In this document: in pieces, positions 25,510 to 33,327 of the stretch
Position numbering within the stretch: position 1 is the stretch's first letter
Layout: every line of letters begins with the position of its first letter
Assembly: GCF_002574545.1 (NCBI RefSeq)
Contig: NZ_NUGT01000001.1
Location: 1-64,000 of the forward strand
Reading direction: 5' to 3'
DNA: 64,000 nt
Origin: Bacillus sp. AFS055030
GTDB taxonomy: Bacteria; Bacillota; Bacilli; Bacillales; Bacillaceae_G
Translations under genes and position numbers: made by a program
The notes under the pieces: model-generated
Seen by the model: only the letters and a program-made list of their open reading frames with translations
What the model was told of the DNA's origin: nothing
Database searches by the model: none

Positions 25510-25740
25510 TCATTCACCGATATTATCTTCAAACCACTCTTGAAGCTCTTTTAATGATGTAAAGGAGAAAATTTCTTCTCCGTTTTGACCATTATCAATA
25601 CCGGTGTTACCTCTTAACGTAATTTGTCCTTCATCTCCAGAAATTAAAATTGCATAAGGGTGGTTTCTATTTATATACCTTGCATCTAAATCATTATCAA
25701 TCCAATTTTTACTATTCAAAAAAGCCTCGAAATGATCCAT
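25510..25740 (-). CDS. Small acidic protein, function unknown
   Basis: A 76-residue acidic protein (MDHFEAFLNSKNWIDND...), predicted alpha/beta with the strand pair PYAILISGDEGQITLRG and a closing helix SLKELQEWFEDNIG. AGGAGG precedes the ATG and a terminator follows, so the gene is complete. The layout recalls small SMI1/immunity-like folds, but this is not a firm match. Confidence 0.6.
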   Translation of the reverse strand: MDHFEAFLNSKNWIDNDLDARYINRNHPYAILISGDEGQITLRGNTGIDNGQNGEEIFSFTSLKELQEWFEDNIGE

Positions 25741-25952
25741 TTACATTCCTCCTATGGTCATATTGTTCCATTTTTTAACAAAAAAATAGCCCTTAAAAGG
25801 ATTGTGGAAGAAATTGGGTTAACTGCAAAAATGATTAATCTTGCATGTTAATTACATTTTTAAAGGATGCTTCAAAATTAAAAATTAAAAAAATTTGAAT
25901 GTATAGGACAAACTTAGTTCCGGGAAGGCTTAAAAGTAAGGAGGCGGTTTGT

Positions 25953-26051
25953 ATAGTTACTTTCGAAGTTTTATCACTAATGATTAGCTTTGGTATGTTT
26001 GTGATCGCCATTTTAGAATTTAAAAATAAAGATCAGAATAAAAATTCTTGA
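25953..26051 (+). CDS. Holin-like type I toxin, probable ATA or degraded start
   Basis: A 32-residue peptide whose body VTFEVLSLMISFGMFVIAIL fits the putative holin-like toxin family (TxpA/BsrG relatives, typically M-T-x-x-E-x-L-S-L-M-I-x-F-x), a single membrane helix with a lysine-rich tail. A strong AAGGAGG (25938-25944) sits 8 nt before the codon where the start should be, but that codon is ATA. Either a rare start is used or the toxin has been silenced by a point change; the next in-frame ATG would remove a third of the peptide. A hairpin terminator overlaps the stop. An antisense antitoxin RNA would be expected but cannot be proved from sequence. Confidence 0.6.
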   Translation: MVTFEVLSLMISFGMFVIAILEFKNKDQNKNS

Positions 26052-26079
26052 ACACGCTAATTAAAGCGTGTTTTTTTTC
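26051..26079 (+). terminator. Terminator of the toxin transcript
   Basis: AACACGCT/AGCGTGTT stem followed by eight Ts. Confidence 0.85.
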
Positions 26080-26174
26080 TAATAAATTCTGTCAACTATT
26101 ATTTAAGAATTTCACTTAAGTATCGTTACTATTGTACAATTAGAATAAGTGAATAATTCAAGTAGGTGAATAAG

Positions 26175-27536
26175 ATGTATGATATTACAATTATCGGTTC
26201 GGGTGTAAGTAGTATTTTTTTAGCATATACATTATTAGAATCAAATCAAAAAGTATTGATTCTTGAAAAAGGACAATCATTAAAGGAAAGAACCTGTGCA
26301 ATAGACAATGGCGGGTTATGCAATTGCGATGTTTGTGGGAAATATTATGGCTTTGCAGGGCTTGGTAAATCAGAAGGGAAATTTAACTATTCATGTGATT
26401 TTGGAGGAGAATTAGCTCAAAAGGTAGGTAGAGAAAATCTTGAACTATTAATGAAAGAGGTTGACGATTTATTGTGCCTTTTTGGGGGAGATTCGGTAGA
26501 AAAATATTCAACTGTAAATGAAAAATTGGCTAAAAAAGCAAAAGATTGCAAGTTACATATGTTAACGACAGAAGTTAGACATCTCGGTACGCGTCTTTCT
26601 ACGGAAATATTCCAACGACTCTATAACGAATTAGCTAGTAGGATTGATATTCGCTTTGAAGTAGATACTCTAGCTATTAAAGCTAAGGATCATCGATTCT
26701 ATTTGGAAACCAACTTAGGAAAATTCGAATCTAAAAATGTAGTATTTGCTACAGGCAGGTCCGGAACTGAATGGTTAAATGATCAGTGTACTTCACTTGG
26801 GGTTAAACAAGGAAGAACTCGTTTAGATCTAGGGATTAGAGTTGAAATGAAAGAACAACAGCTTCGATCTATTTTACAAGATACATTCGAAACGAAACTT
26901 GCTTTTGAATATGACGAATTGATTTCAACGACTTATTGTATGAATCCTAAAGGTAGAATCGTTCGAAAGTTTCAAGAAGGATTAGTTATGCCCGACGGAC
27001 AAAATTTTAAAGAAAAAGAATCAGGAACAACTAATTTAAATTTTACTTTATTTACTCCTAACTATTTTCCTTCACTTAAGGAAGCGAATCTTTACGCTAA
27101 TAATATTATCGGAAAAATAAATAATGGTTCAGATCGTATTGTCGTTCAACGATTAGGTGATTTACTTAATGGTGAGCCTACAACTAATGTGAAAATGGAG
27201 AAAAACAATATAAAACCAACATTAAATGCCGATTGCGGTGACCTTAAAAATGAAGTTCCCAATTTATATTTGAATATTTTACAAGGATTTTTGAATCAAT
27301 TAGAAGAATTTATTGGAGAGAGAATTGATGAGGATACACTTCTCTACGGAATAGATGGGAAGTTTTATTCACCGATGATCGAAACCAATTCAAACTTTCA
27401 AACGAGTTTAGATGGGTTATTTGTAATTGGAGATTGCTCTGGAGTTACTCATTCGTTATCTCAAGCAGCGGCTAGTGGAATCTATTTAGGAAAGATATTG
27501 GCAAAAAAAGATCAATATTTAACTTGTATTAATTAG
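26175..27536 (+). CDS. FAD-dependent NAD(P)/FAD oxidoreductase (COG2509-like)
   Basis: Flavoprotein of 453 aa. It begins with the dinucleotide fold DITIIGSGVSSIFLAYTLLES, has a second nucleotide-side motif VVFATGRSGTEW, and closes with the FAD-binding GLFVIGDCSGVTHSLSQAAASGIYLG. A cysteine group CNCDVCGKYYGFAGLG near residue 50 resembles the conserved cysteines of the COG2509 dehydrogenases, whose substrates are not established. The ATG at 26175 has AGGTG 7 nt ahead; the GTG at 26166 overlaps that site. The phosphatase gene follows after 30 nt, probably in the same operon. Confidence 0.8.
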   Translation: MYDITIIGSGVSSIFLAYTLLESNQKVLILEKGQSLKERTCAIDNGGLCNCDVCGKYYGFAGLGKSEGKFNYSCDFGGELAQKVGRENLELLMKEVDDLLCLFGGDSVEKYSTVNEKLAKKAKDCKLHMLTTEVRHLGTRLSTEIFQRLYNELASRIDIRFEVDTLAIKAKDHRFYLETNLGKFESKNVVFATGRSGTEWLNDQCTSLGVKQGRTRLDLGIRVEMKEQQLRSILQDTFETKLAFEYDELISTTYCMNPKGRIVRKFQEGLVMPDGQNFKEKESGTTNLNFTLFTPNYFPSLKEANLYANNIIGKINNGSDRIVVQRLGDLLNGEPTTNVKMEKNNIKPTLNADCGDLKNEVPNLYLNILQGFLNQLEEFIGERIDEDTLLYGIDGKFYSPMIETNSNFQTSLDGLFVIGDCSGVTHSLSQAAASGIYLGKILAKKDQYLTCIN

Positions 27537-27566
27537 GTTTTTTAAATTCACAATGTGGGTGATTAG

Positions 27567-28217
27567 ATGAAAAATAGAATTCATTTATATTTAATTAGAC
27601 ATGGTGAAACTTATTTAAATCGTTATAAAAGAATGCAAGGCTGGGCCGATAGTCCATTAACAGAAGAAGGAAAACTAGTTGCGATAGAATGTGGAAATAA
27701 GTTGTCACAGATACAGTTTGACCGTGTTTATACTAGCGATTTAGGTAGAACTGTTGAAACAGCAGAACTGATTTTACAGCAAAACAGTTACAAAACTCCT
27801 GTAATTAGAAAAACAAAAGCATTCCGCGAGTCCTTTTTTGGTAGTTTTGAGGGAGAATTCTCTGCAGTAGCCTTAGGGAAAGTCGCAAATGATCACGGCT
27901 ATTCTTCCTTTAGAGAACTATTAAGAAATCGGTCTTTAGAAGATATTACAAATTTTATCAAAGAGTCTGATCCATACCATCATGCTGAGAGTTATTCTGA
28001 GCTATGGAATCGCATTGAAAAAGGTCTAAATGAACTAATTATCGAAAATAAAAATAACGATGAGAACGTATTAATTGTCACTCATGGGAATATAATTCGC
28101 AATATTGTAAAAAAGTTTTCAGAAGAATTTAATATTGAATTAGAAATAAAAAACGCTAGTATAACAATCTTAGAATACACATCTGATACGTATAAAGTAA
28201 TTTCTTTTAATCAATAA
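27567..28217 (+). CDS. Histidine phosphatase family protein
   Basis: Phosphoglycerate-mutase-like phosphatase of 216 aa. The catalytic LIRHGETYLNRYKRMQGWADSPLTEEG is at the N-terminus, with the second histidine in VLIVTHGNIIRNI and an active-site acid in AFRESFFGSFEGE. The insert between residues 100 and 140 is longer than in small members such as CobC. Substrate not evident; many relatives act on small phosphate esters. It lies 30 nt behind the flavoprotein gene and ends in a terminator. Confidence 0.85.
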   Translation: MKNRIHLYLIRHGETYLNRYKRMQGWADSPLTEEGKLVAIECGNKLSQIQFDRVYTSDLGRTVETAELILQQNSYKTPVIRKTKAFRESFFGSFEGEFSAVALGKVANDHGYSSFRELLRNRSLEDITNFIKESDPYHHAESYSELWNRIEKGLNELIIENKNNDENVLIVTHGNIIRNIVKKFSEEFNIELEIKNASITILEYTSDTYKVISFNQ

Positions 28218-28257
28218 TCCACTAAGTACCTAAAATCAAAACCACTAGATACCGTGT

Positions 28258-28292
28258 AAAAAGAGAAGGATAAACATTCTTTCTCTTTTTTT
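28258..28292 (+). terminator. Terminator
   Basis: AAAAAGAGAA/TTCTCTTTTT stem with T tail behind the phosphatase gene. Confidence 0.75.
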
Positions 28293-28562
28293 GTAGTTCA
28301 AAATCAATCTTTTACTTACTATTTTTTACTGATGATAGAGTAAAATTGCTTAATTGTCTATCTGTTCTTAGAAAAGATCAGTGTAGTTTATTTTTTCCAG
28401 GGTTCATTTTTAAGTTCATCTATCTAATGATTGATTTGATAAATGGAAAGAAATAGTCAAGATAAGAGTAGAGCAAAAAACGAAAATAAAATTTACCTAG
28501 TTTTCCCATAAATGGAAATAATCGTTTATTGTTATGTACTAATACTTAGTATAAAATTATGT

Positions 28563-28580
28563 TTGTTAATTACTTCACAA
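28563..28580. promoter_or_regulatory. Rex-like operator 1
   Basis: TTGTTAATTACTTCACAA matches the Rex pattern TTGTGAAATATTTCACAA at its conserved ends, 212 bp before the lactate permease. Confidence 0.5.
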
Positions 28581-28625
28581 ATTAAAAGTGGGAATTAGTA
28601 AAATTATTTATTTTTTTGATGCTTT

Positions 28626-28643
28626 TTGTGAAATGTTTCACAA
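28626..28643. promoter_or_regulatory. Rex (or FNR) operator 2 of lactate permease
   Basis: TTGTGAAATGTTTCACAA is a near-perfect dyad and differs from the Bacillus Rex consensus by one central base. It also satisfies the FNR pattern TGTGAN6TCACA. The gap 28218-28791 holds this site, operator 1 and a looser TTGTGAA half-site at 28705; nothing else is evident. Confidence 0.72.
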
Positions 28644-28791
28644 ATAGGAATATATGTAGAAATAATATTAATTATTTTATAAGGGAATAGTAAAAAAATA
28701 ATATTTGTGAAGTTATTGAACAAAATGGGTAGGTTCGAAGCTAGATTTTGAAACATTAAAGCAAAAGAAACTGAACAAAGGAGAAAACCAA

Positions 28792-30363
28792 ATGTTAGTA
28801 GATAGTTTTAATCCATTTGATAATCTTGCAATTTCAGCACTAGTTGCGGCTATACCGATTCTTTTATTTCTTTTATGCTTAACCGTATTAAAAATGAAAG
28901 GAATCTATGCAGCGTTATTAAACCTTGGCATTACGTTTATAATTGTAATTACGATTTTTAAATTACCAATTGGTGAGTCAATCGGAAGTGTCACCCAGGG
29001 AACTATTCAAGGATTATGGCCAATTGGTTATATTATTGTAATGGCTGTTTGGTTATATAAAATAACAGTAGAGTCTGGAAAGTTTGATATTTTACGTAGC
29101 AGTATAGTAGGTATTTCTAGTGATCAACGAATCCAGTTTTTATTGATTGGATTTTGTTTTAACGCATTTCTTGAAGGAGCAGCAGGATTTGGAGTACCGA
29201 TTGCTATTTGTGCAGTATTATTAGTTTCGATCGGTTTTAAACCATTACAAGCAGCTATGCTATGTTTAATTGCAAATGGTGCTTCAGGTGCGTTTGGGGC
29301 TATTGGAATACCAGTGGGAATTATTGATACATTTGGATTACATGGTGTTACTTCAATGAAAGTTTCAATCATGACAGCATTAACATTACCGATTATTAAT
29401 TTTACGATTCCATTTCTATTAATTTGGTTAATCGATGGATTTAAAGGAATTAAAGAAATTTTACCAGCAATTTTAGTAACGTCTATTACTTATACAATTT
29501 CTCAGGCAATTATGACAATCGTATTAGGTCCAGAGTTAGCAGATATTATTCCTTCATTATTAACAATGGGTGTTTTAGCATTATTTCTTAAAAAATGGCA
29601 ACCTAAAAATATTTTCTTACTAAATGGGAAGGAATTTAAAATTGAATCATATTCAATGGCTGATGTGATTAAAGCATGGTCACCATTTTATTTACTAACA
29701 ATTTTCGTATTAATTTGGAGCTTAAAAGCATTCAAAGGTTTATTCGCTGTAAGTGGAGCATTAGCTTCAACCGTTATAAAATTCGTTGTTCCAGGTTCAA
29801 CAATAAATGTCAGTATTGATCTAATCGGGGCAACAGGTACTGCAATATTACTGGCAGCACTCGTTACAATTTTTACTTCAAAATCAATAAATTTAGGGAA
29901 GGGTTTAGCTCTTCTCAAAAAAACAATTTCTGAATTTTGGATACCGATCATAATGATTTGTGCAATTATTAGTATTGCGAAATTGATGACATATGGAGGA
30001 TTAACAAGTGCTTTAAGTCAAGCAGTTGCCCATACTGGGGCGGTATTTCCATTCTTATCTCCAATTTTAGGTTGGATTGGGGTATTTATGACTGGTTCTG
30101 TCGTAAATAATAATACTTTATTTGCTCCAATCCAAGTTTCAGCAGGTAATATTTTAGGTACAAATCCTTCGTTATTAGTATCAGCAAATACTGCAGGTGG
30201 GGTAATAGCAAAACTAGTTTCACCTCAGTCAATTGCAATCGCAACAGCTGCAGTAGGTGAAACAGGTAATGAATCGTCATTAACAAAGATGACGTTAAAA
30301 TACAGTTTTGGATTACTAGCATTTGTTTGTATTTGGACATATATATTATCACTTTTTTATTAA
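28792..30363 (+). CDS. lctP: L-lactate permease
   Basis: Polytopic lactate/proton symporter of the LctP/LldP family, 523 aa with about 12-14 helices. Family landmarks visible: NAFLEGAAGFGVPIAI, GASGAFGAIGIPVGIID near residue 170, and FMTGSVVNNNTLFAPIQVSAG plus NTAGGVIAKLVSPQSIAIATAA near the end. AAAGGAG lies 8 nt before the ATG. The Rex-type operators upstream fit control by the NADH/NAD ratio, as for B. subtilis lctP; no ldh gene is adjacent here. A terminator follows. Confidence 0.95.
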   Translation: MLVDSFNPFDNLAISALVAAIPILLFLLCLTVLKMKGIYAALLNLGITFIIVITIFKLPIGESIGSVTQGTIQGLWPIGYIIVMAVWLYKITVESGKFDILRSSIVGISSDQRIQFLLIGFCFNAFLEGAAGFGVPIAICAVLLVSIGFKPLQAAMLCLIANGASGAFGAIGIPVGIIDTFGLHGVTSMKVSIMTALTLPIINFTIPFLLIWLIDGFKGIKEILPAILVTSITYTISQAIMTIVLGPELADIIPSLLTMGVLALFLKKWQPKNIFLLNGKEFKIESYSMADVIKAWSPFYLLTIFVLIWSLKAFKGLFAVSGALASTVIKFVVPGSTINVSIDLIGATGTAILLAALVTIFTSKSINLGKGLALLKKTISEFWIPIIMICAIISIAKLMTYGGLTSALSQAVAHTGAVFPFLSPILGWIGVFMTGSVVNNNTLFAPIQVSAGNILGTNPSLLVSANTAGGVIAKLVSPQSIAIATAAVGETGNESSLTKMTLKYSFGLLAFVCIWTYILSLFY

Positions 30364-30369
30364 GTAAAA

Positions 30370-30403
30370 GAGTCTTGAGAGATGTTTTCTCAAGACTTTT
30401 TAT
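30370..30403 (+). terminator. Terminator of lctP
   Basis: AGTCTTGAGA/TCTCAAGACT stem with T tail. Confidence 0.85.
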
Positions 30404-30595
30404 TTCTTAAGGCTGGTTTTCCGAAAATAGTTTATGATTGATTGCCCATTAATTTTAGCACTATAAAAACAGTTTATGTATAATCAACTATTTAATTACT
30501 CTAGAAATATAGACAAATGCCTATGTAACAAGGATTGTGAACCTTACATATACTTTATTGTGATTTCTAAAAGTTTAGTGAAGGAGGCAATCTAC

Positions 30596-30712
30596 ATGAA
30601 GGGATATTCACCTTACTACGGCGGAGGCTACGGGTGTGGCGGAGGATTTGCGTTAATCGTTGTATTGTTTATTTTATTAATTATCATCGGTGCGTCATTT
30701 GTAACTTGCTAA
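30596..30712 (+). CDS. YjcZ family sporulation protein
   Basis: A 38-residue peptide, MKGYSPYYGGGYGCGGGFALIVVLFILLIIIGASFVTC: a Tyr/Gly-rich head and one hydrophobic helix, the standard YjcZ/YhfH-type sporulation peptide. AAGGAGG lies 7-8 nt before the ATG at 30596. The longer frame from 30476 lacks a ribosome site and is not family-like. Expected to be made late in sporulation. Confidence 0.85.
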   Translation: MKGYSPYYGGGYGCGGGFALIVVLFILLIIIGASFVTC

Positions 30713-30739
30713 AAACTATGGAGCGTCAGCCACAGAGAT

Positions 30740-30772
30740 ACCGACTAACAAATTAGTTAGTCGGTTTATTTC
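30740..30772 (+). terminator. Terminator
   Basis: ACCGACTAAC/GTTAGTCGGT stem with T-rich tail behind the YjcZ gene. Confidence 0.75.
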
Positions 30773-30921
30773 ATTTTAGACAAAAATTATTACGTCTTTC
30801 TTAGTTTTACTGTTTTCACCAACTTTTTATGTAATGCATATAAAGAAGTAGGTATATAACTAGAAATTTTTACTTAAATTTTGTAAATGTAAATTGTCCT
30901 ATTAAACAAGGAGGACCATAA

Positions 30922-32331
30922 ATGAAAAATCAGCTTTATAAACCTCAAAGACATTGGAAAGATATTCCTTTATGGAAAGATGTTACGGATGAACAATGGA
31001 ATGACTGGCTATGGCAATTAACGAATACAGTCAGAACATTGGATGACTTGAAACAAGTGATTGATTTAACGGAAGATGAAGAAGAAGGGGTGAGAATATC
31101 AACGAAAACAATTCCACTAAATATTACGCCATACTATGCTTCTTTAATGAATCCAACTGATCCACGATGTCCCATTAGAATGCAATCTGTACCAATAAGT
31201 AAGGAATTATATAAAACAAAGTATGATGCAGAAGATCCACTAGGAGAGGATGATGATAGTCCAGTTCCTGGATTAACTCATCGATATCCAGATCGAGTGC
31301 TTTTTTTAGTTACTAATCAATGTTCCATGTATTGTCGCTACTGTACAAGACGTCGATTCTCTGGGCAAATTGGTATGGGAGTACCGAAAAAACAATTAGA
31401 TGAGGCTATTGCATATATACGTAACCATGAAGAAGTAAGGGACGTACTTATTTCGGGTGGAGATGGATTATTAATTAATGACAATATTTTGGAATATATT
31501 TTAAAGAATTTAAGAGCAATTGATCATGTGGAAATTATTAGAATTGGCACGAGAGCACCCGTAGTCTTCCCGCAAAGAATTACTGAAAACTTATGTGAAA
31601 TATTAAAAAAATACCATCCTGTATGGTTAAACACACATTTTAATACGAGCATTGAAGTAACCGAAGAAGCAAAAAAAGCATGCGAAATGCTTGCAAATGC
31701 TGGGGTTCCAGTTGGGAACCAATCAGTTATTTTAACAGGAATTAATGACAGCGTACCAATTATGAAAAAGTTAATGCATGATTTAGTAAAAATAAGAGTC
31801 AGACCTTATTATATCTATCAGTGCGATTTATCAGAAGGAATTGGTCATTTTAGAGCACCAGTTGCAAAAGGGTTGGAGATTATTGAGGGGTTACGTGGGC
31901 ATACATCTGGTTATGCAGTACCTACGTTTGTAGTAGATGCACCAGGTGGAGGAGGTAAAATCTCACTTCAACCAAATTATATCGTCTCACAAAGCAGTAA
32001 AAAAACAGTATTAAGGAATTTTGAAGGTGTCATCACATCCTATCCAGAGCCTGAAAACTATAAAGAGGATACGGCAGAAGAGTATTTCTCACTAGTTTAT
32101 CCTGATTATTTAAATAAGGCAGCTAAGGTTGGTATTGCTAGTATCATGAATGATCAAGTGCAAAGTCTTATTCCATCAGATTTAGAAAGAATGAAAAAGA
32201 GAGAACAATATCAGACAGATCCAACACATAATTCCTTAAAAAATAAACGAGAAAAAAGGGATGAATTAAAAGAGAAAAAGTTTCAATCACAAATTCAAAA
32301 AATGGATGGAAGTGTAAAAAAAGATGAATAA
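30922..32331 (+). CDS. kamA: Lysine 2,3-aminomutase
   Basis: Radical SAM, PLP-dependent enzyme (469 aa) turning L-lysine into L-beta-lysine. The radical SAM motif is CSMYCRYCTRRRF near residue 137. Further marks are the SGGDGLL loop, GTRAPVVFPQRI, and the PLP-lysine region APGGGGKISL. Length and zinc-site tail are typical of B. subtilis YodO/KamA. GGAGG precedes the ATG. The gene overlaps yokU by 8 nt. The rest of the B. subtilis lysine pathway (yodP-yodT) is not in the window on this side. Confidence 0.95.
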   Translation: MKNQLYKPQRHWKDIPLWKDVTDEQWNDWLWQLTNTVRTLDDLKQVIDLTEDEEEGVRISTKTIPLNITPYYASLMNPTDPRCPIRMQSVPISKELYKTKYDAEDPLGEDDDSPVPGLTHRYPDRVLFLVTNQCSMYCRYCTRRRFSGQIGMGVPKKQLDEAIAYIRNHEEVRDVLISGGDGLLINDNILEYILKNLRAIDHVEIIRIGTRAPVVFPQRITENLCEILKKYHPVWLNTHFNTSIEVTEEAKKACEMLANAGVPVGNQSVILTGINDSVPIMKKLMHDLVKIRVRPYYIYQCDLSEGIGHFRAPVAKGLEIIEGLRGHTSGYAVPTFVVDAPGGGGKISLQPNYIVSQSSKKTVLRNFEGVITSYPEPENYKEDTAEEYFSLVYPDYLNKAAKVGIASIMNDQVQSLIPSDLERMKKREQYQTDPTHNSLKNKREKRDELKEKKFQSQIQKMDGSVKKDE

Positions 32332-32614
32332 TACTTTAAAATGTGATTGGTGTGGTGAGGAAAAAGCATCCGAAACAAAATCAGTTGTACATTGGGAATT
32401 GCCAGATGGTTCACGAGCAATCACAATTACAGAGGTACCATCCTTTCATTGTGATCAGTGTAAATTTACCTATCAAAAGGAAGATATGGTCAAATCGATA
32501 GAAGATCAGTTATTTCTCATTTCAACAAAATTACTTCCGGTTTCAGTTACATTTGATGAATTAATGAAGCAGCCAAGACTATTAAAAAGAAATTATTTTG
32601 ACTTCTCGTCATAG
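32324..32614 (+). CDS. yokU: YokU family zinc-binding protein
   Basis: A 96-residue protein with two CxxC knuckles, CDWCGE at the start and CDQCKF near residue 45, as in YgiT-type zinc fingers. The rest (SIEDQLFLISTKLLPV) is helical. Its ATG lies inside the end of kamA, so they are translationally linked. B. subtilis keeps yokU beside kamA as well. Molecular role unknown. Confidence 0.85.
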   Translation: MNNTLKCDWCGEEKASETKSVVHWELPDGSRAITITEVPSFHCDQCKFTYQKEDMVKSIEDQLFLISTKLLPVSVTFDELMKQPRLLKRNYFDFSS

Positions 32615-32724
32615 AACGAGTATTTTTAAACTATAAAACAAATCTGTAATTGTAAAAAATATTCAAAAAGTACAAAGATTTTTAGAATAAAAGACAAAAT
32701 AAATCATAAAACTGAGGGAGAATC

Positions 32725-32943
32725 ATGAGAAAGTCATTTTACCACTATATGATGAAACATCGAAACTATAAAATTCCTAATGAAATTGGACTATTGGCAG
32801 ATCATCTTTTTAATGATCACTCATTTCCAAAACATTCTTCAAGCTATGATGAAATTAGCTCGTATTTAGAGTTTGATGGTACTTTCCATCAATCGATGAG
32901 CGTATTTGATGAAGCATGGAACTTATATTTAGAAGATCAATAA
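32725..32943 (+). CDS. yozE: YozE family protein (UPF0346)
   Basis: A 72-residue protein, SFYHYMMKHRNYKIPNEIGLLADHLFNDHSFPKHSSSYDEISSYLE, the whole-length pattern of the YozE family, a small helical fold. GAGGGAG precedes the ATG. Function unknown. It lies directly before the interrupted yodN, as in B. subtilis, and ends with a clean terminator. Confidence 0.9.
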   Translation: MRKSFYHYMMKHRNYKIPNEIGLLADHLFNDHSFPKHSSSYDEISSYLEFDGTFHQSMSVFDEAWNLYLEDQ

Positions 32944-32979
32944 GATGTGACTTAGTTTACCTAAGTTGCATCTTTTTTT
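32944..32979 (+). terminator. Terminator of yozE
   Basis: GATGTGACTTAG/CTAAGTTGCATC stem and T7. Confidence 0.85.
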
Positions 32980-33171
32980 ATTGGAAGCTTATTCAATCAC
33001 CCTTTTTGTATTGATTCTACCATTTCTGAAACTAGCTATTTATTTCTTACCTATAAAATAGGCTAATCCCTTTTTTTATTTACGATGAAAATGACAGACA
33101 ATTATTTATTGGTTGCATAGTATACAGTAAAAACGAATTAGTCACGACGAATGGAGAAGGAGGTAAGAAGT

Positions 33172-33327
33172 ATGACAAAGAAAAAACAACCAAAATATAA
33201 CGTAGATGATATTGTCGTGATTACGTTATATGGTACTGTCGGTAAGATAACAAATATTAACTTTCTATTTTTACTGGGAATGAAACCCTTACGTAAAATG
33301 CATAATGCTATGGTGATCTCATGTTAG
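33172..33327 (+). pseudogene. yodN: yodN 5' fragment, cut by the integrated element
   Basis: AAGGAGG and ATG 33172 open MTKKKQPKYNVDDIVVITLYGTVGKITNI, the start of a YodN-like protein. After the AAATATTAA core (33252-33260) the reading enters element DNA (NFLFLLGMKPLRK...) and stops at 33327. The missing continuation is found 4,680 bp away at 37932. Joined at the core, 80 nt of this side plus 589 nt of the other give an unbroken 222-codon gene plus stop. The stop overlaps the recombinase start, so this fragment's promoter and ribosomes may feed the recombinase. Confidence 0.88.
33230..33283. other. attL of the yodN element
   Basis: Left junction. The shared core AAATATTAA is 33252-33260; chromosomal yodN lies to its left and element DNA to its right. 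The right arm 33255-33277 is the reverse complement of the left arm of attR (37910-37932), with 22 of 23 bases matching. The central pair would be AA at 33253-33254. Confidence 0.85.

Noticed and set aside
28705-28723. Third Rex operator
   Set aside because: TTGTGAA is followed by a 19-bp rather than 18-bp spacing and the right half is GAACAA, so only one half-site fits.
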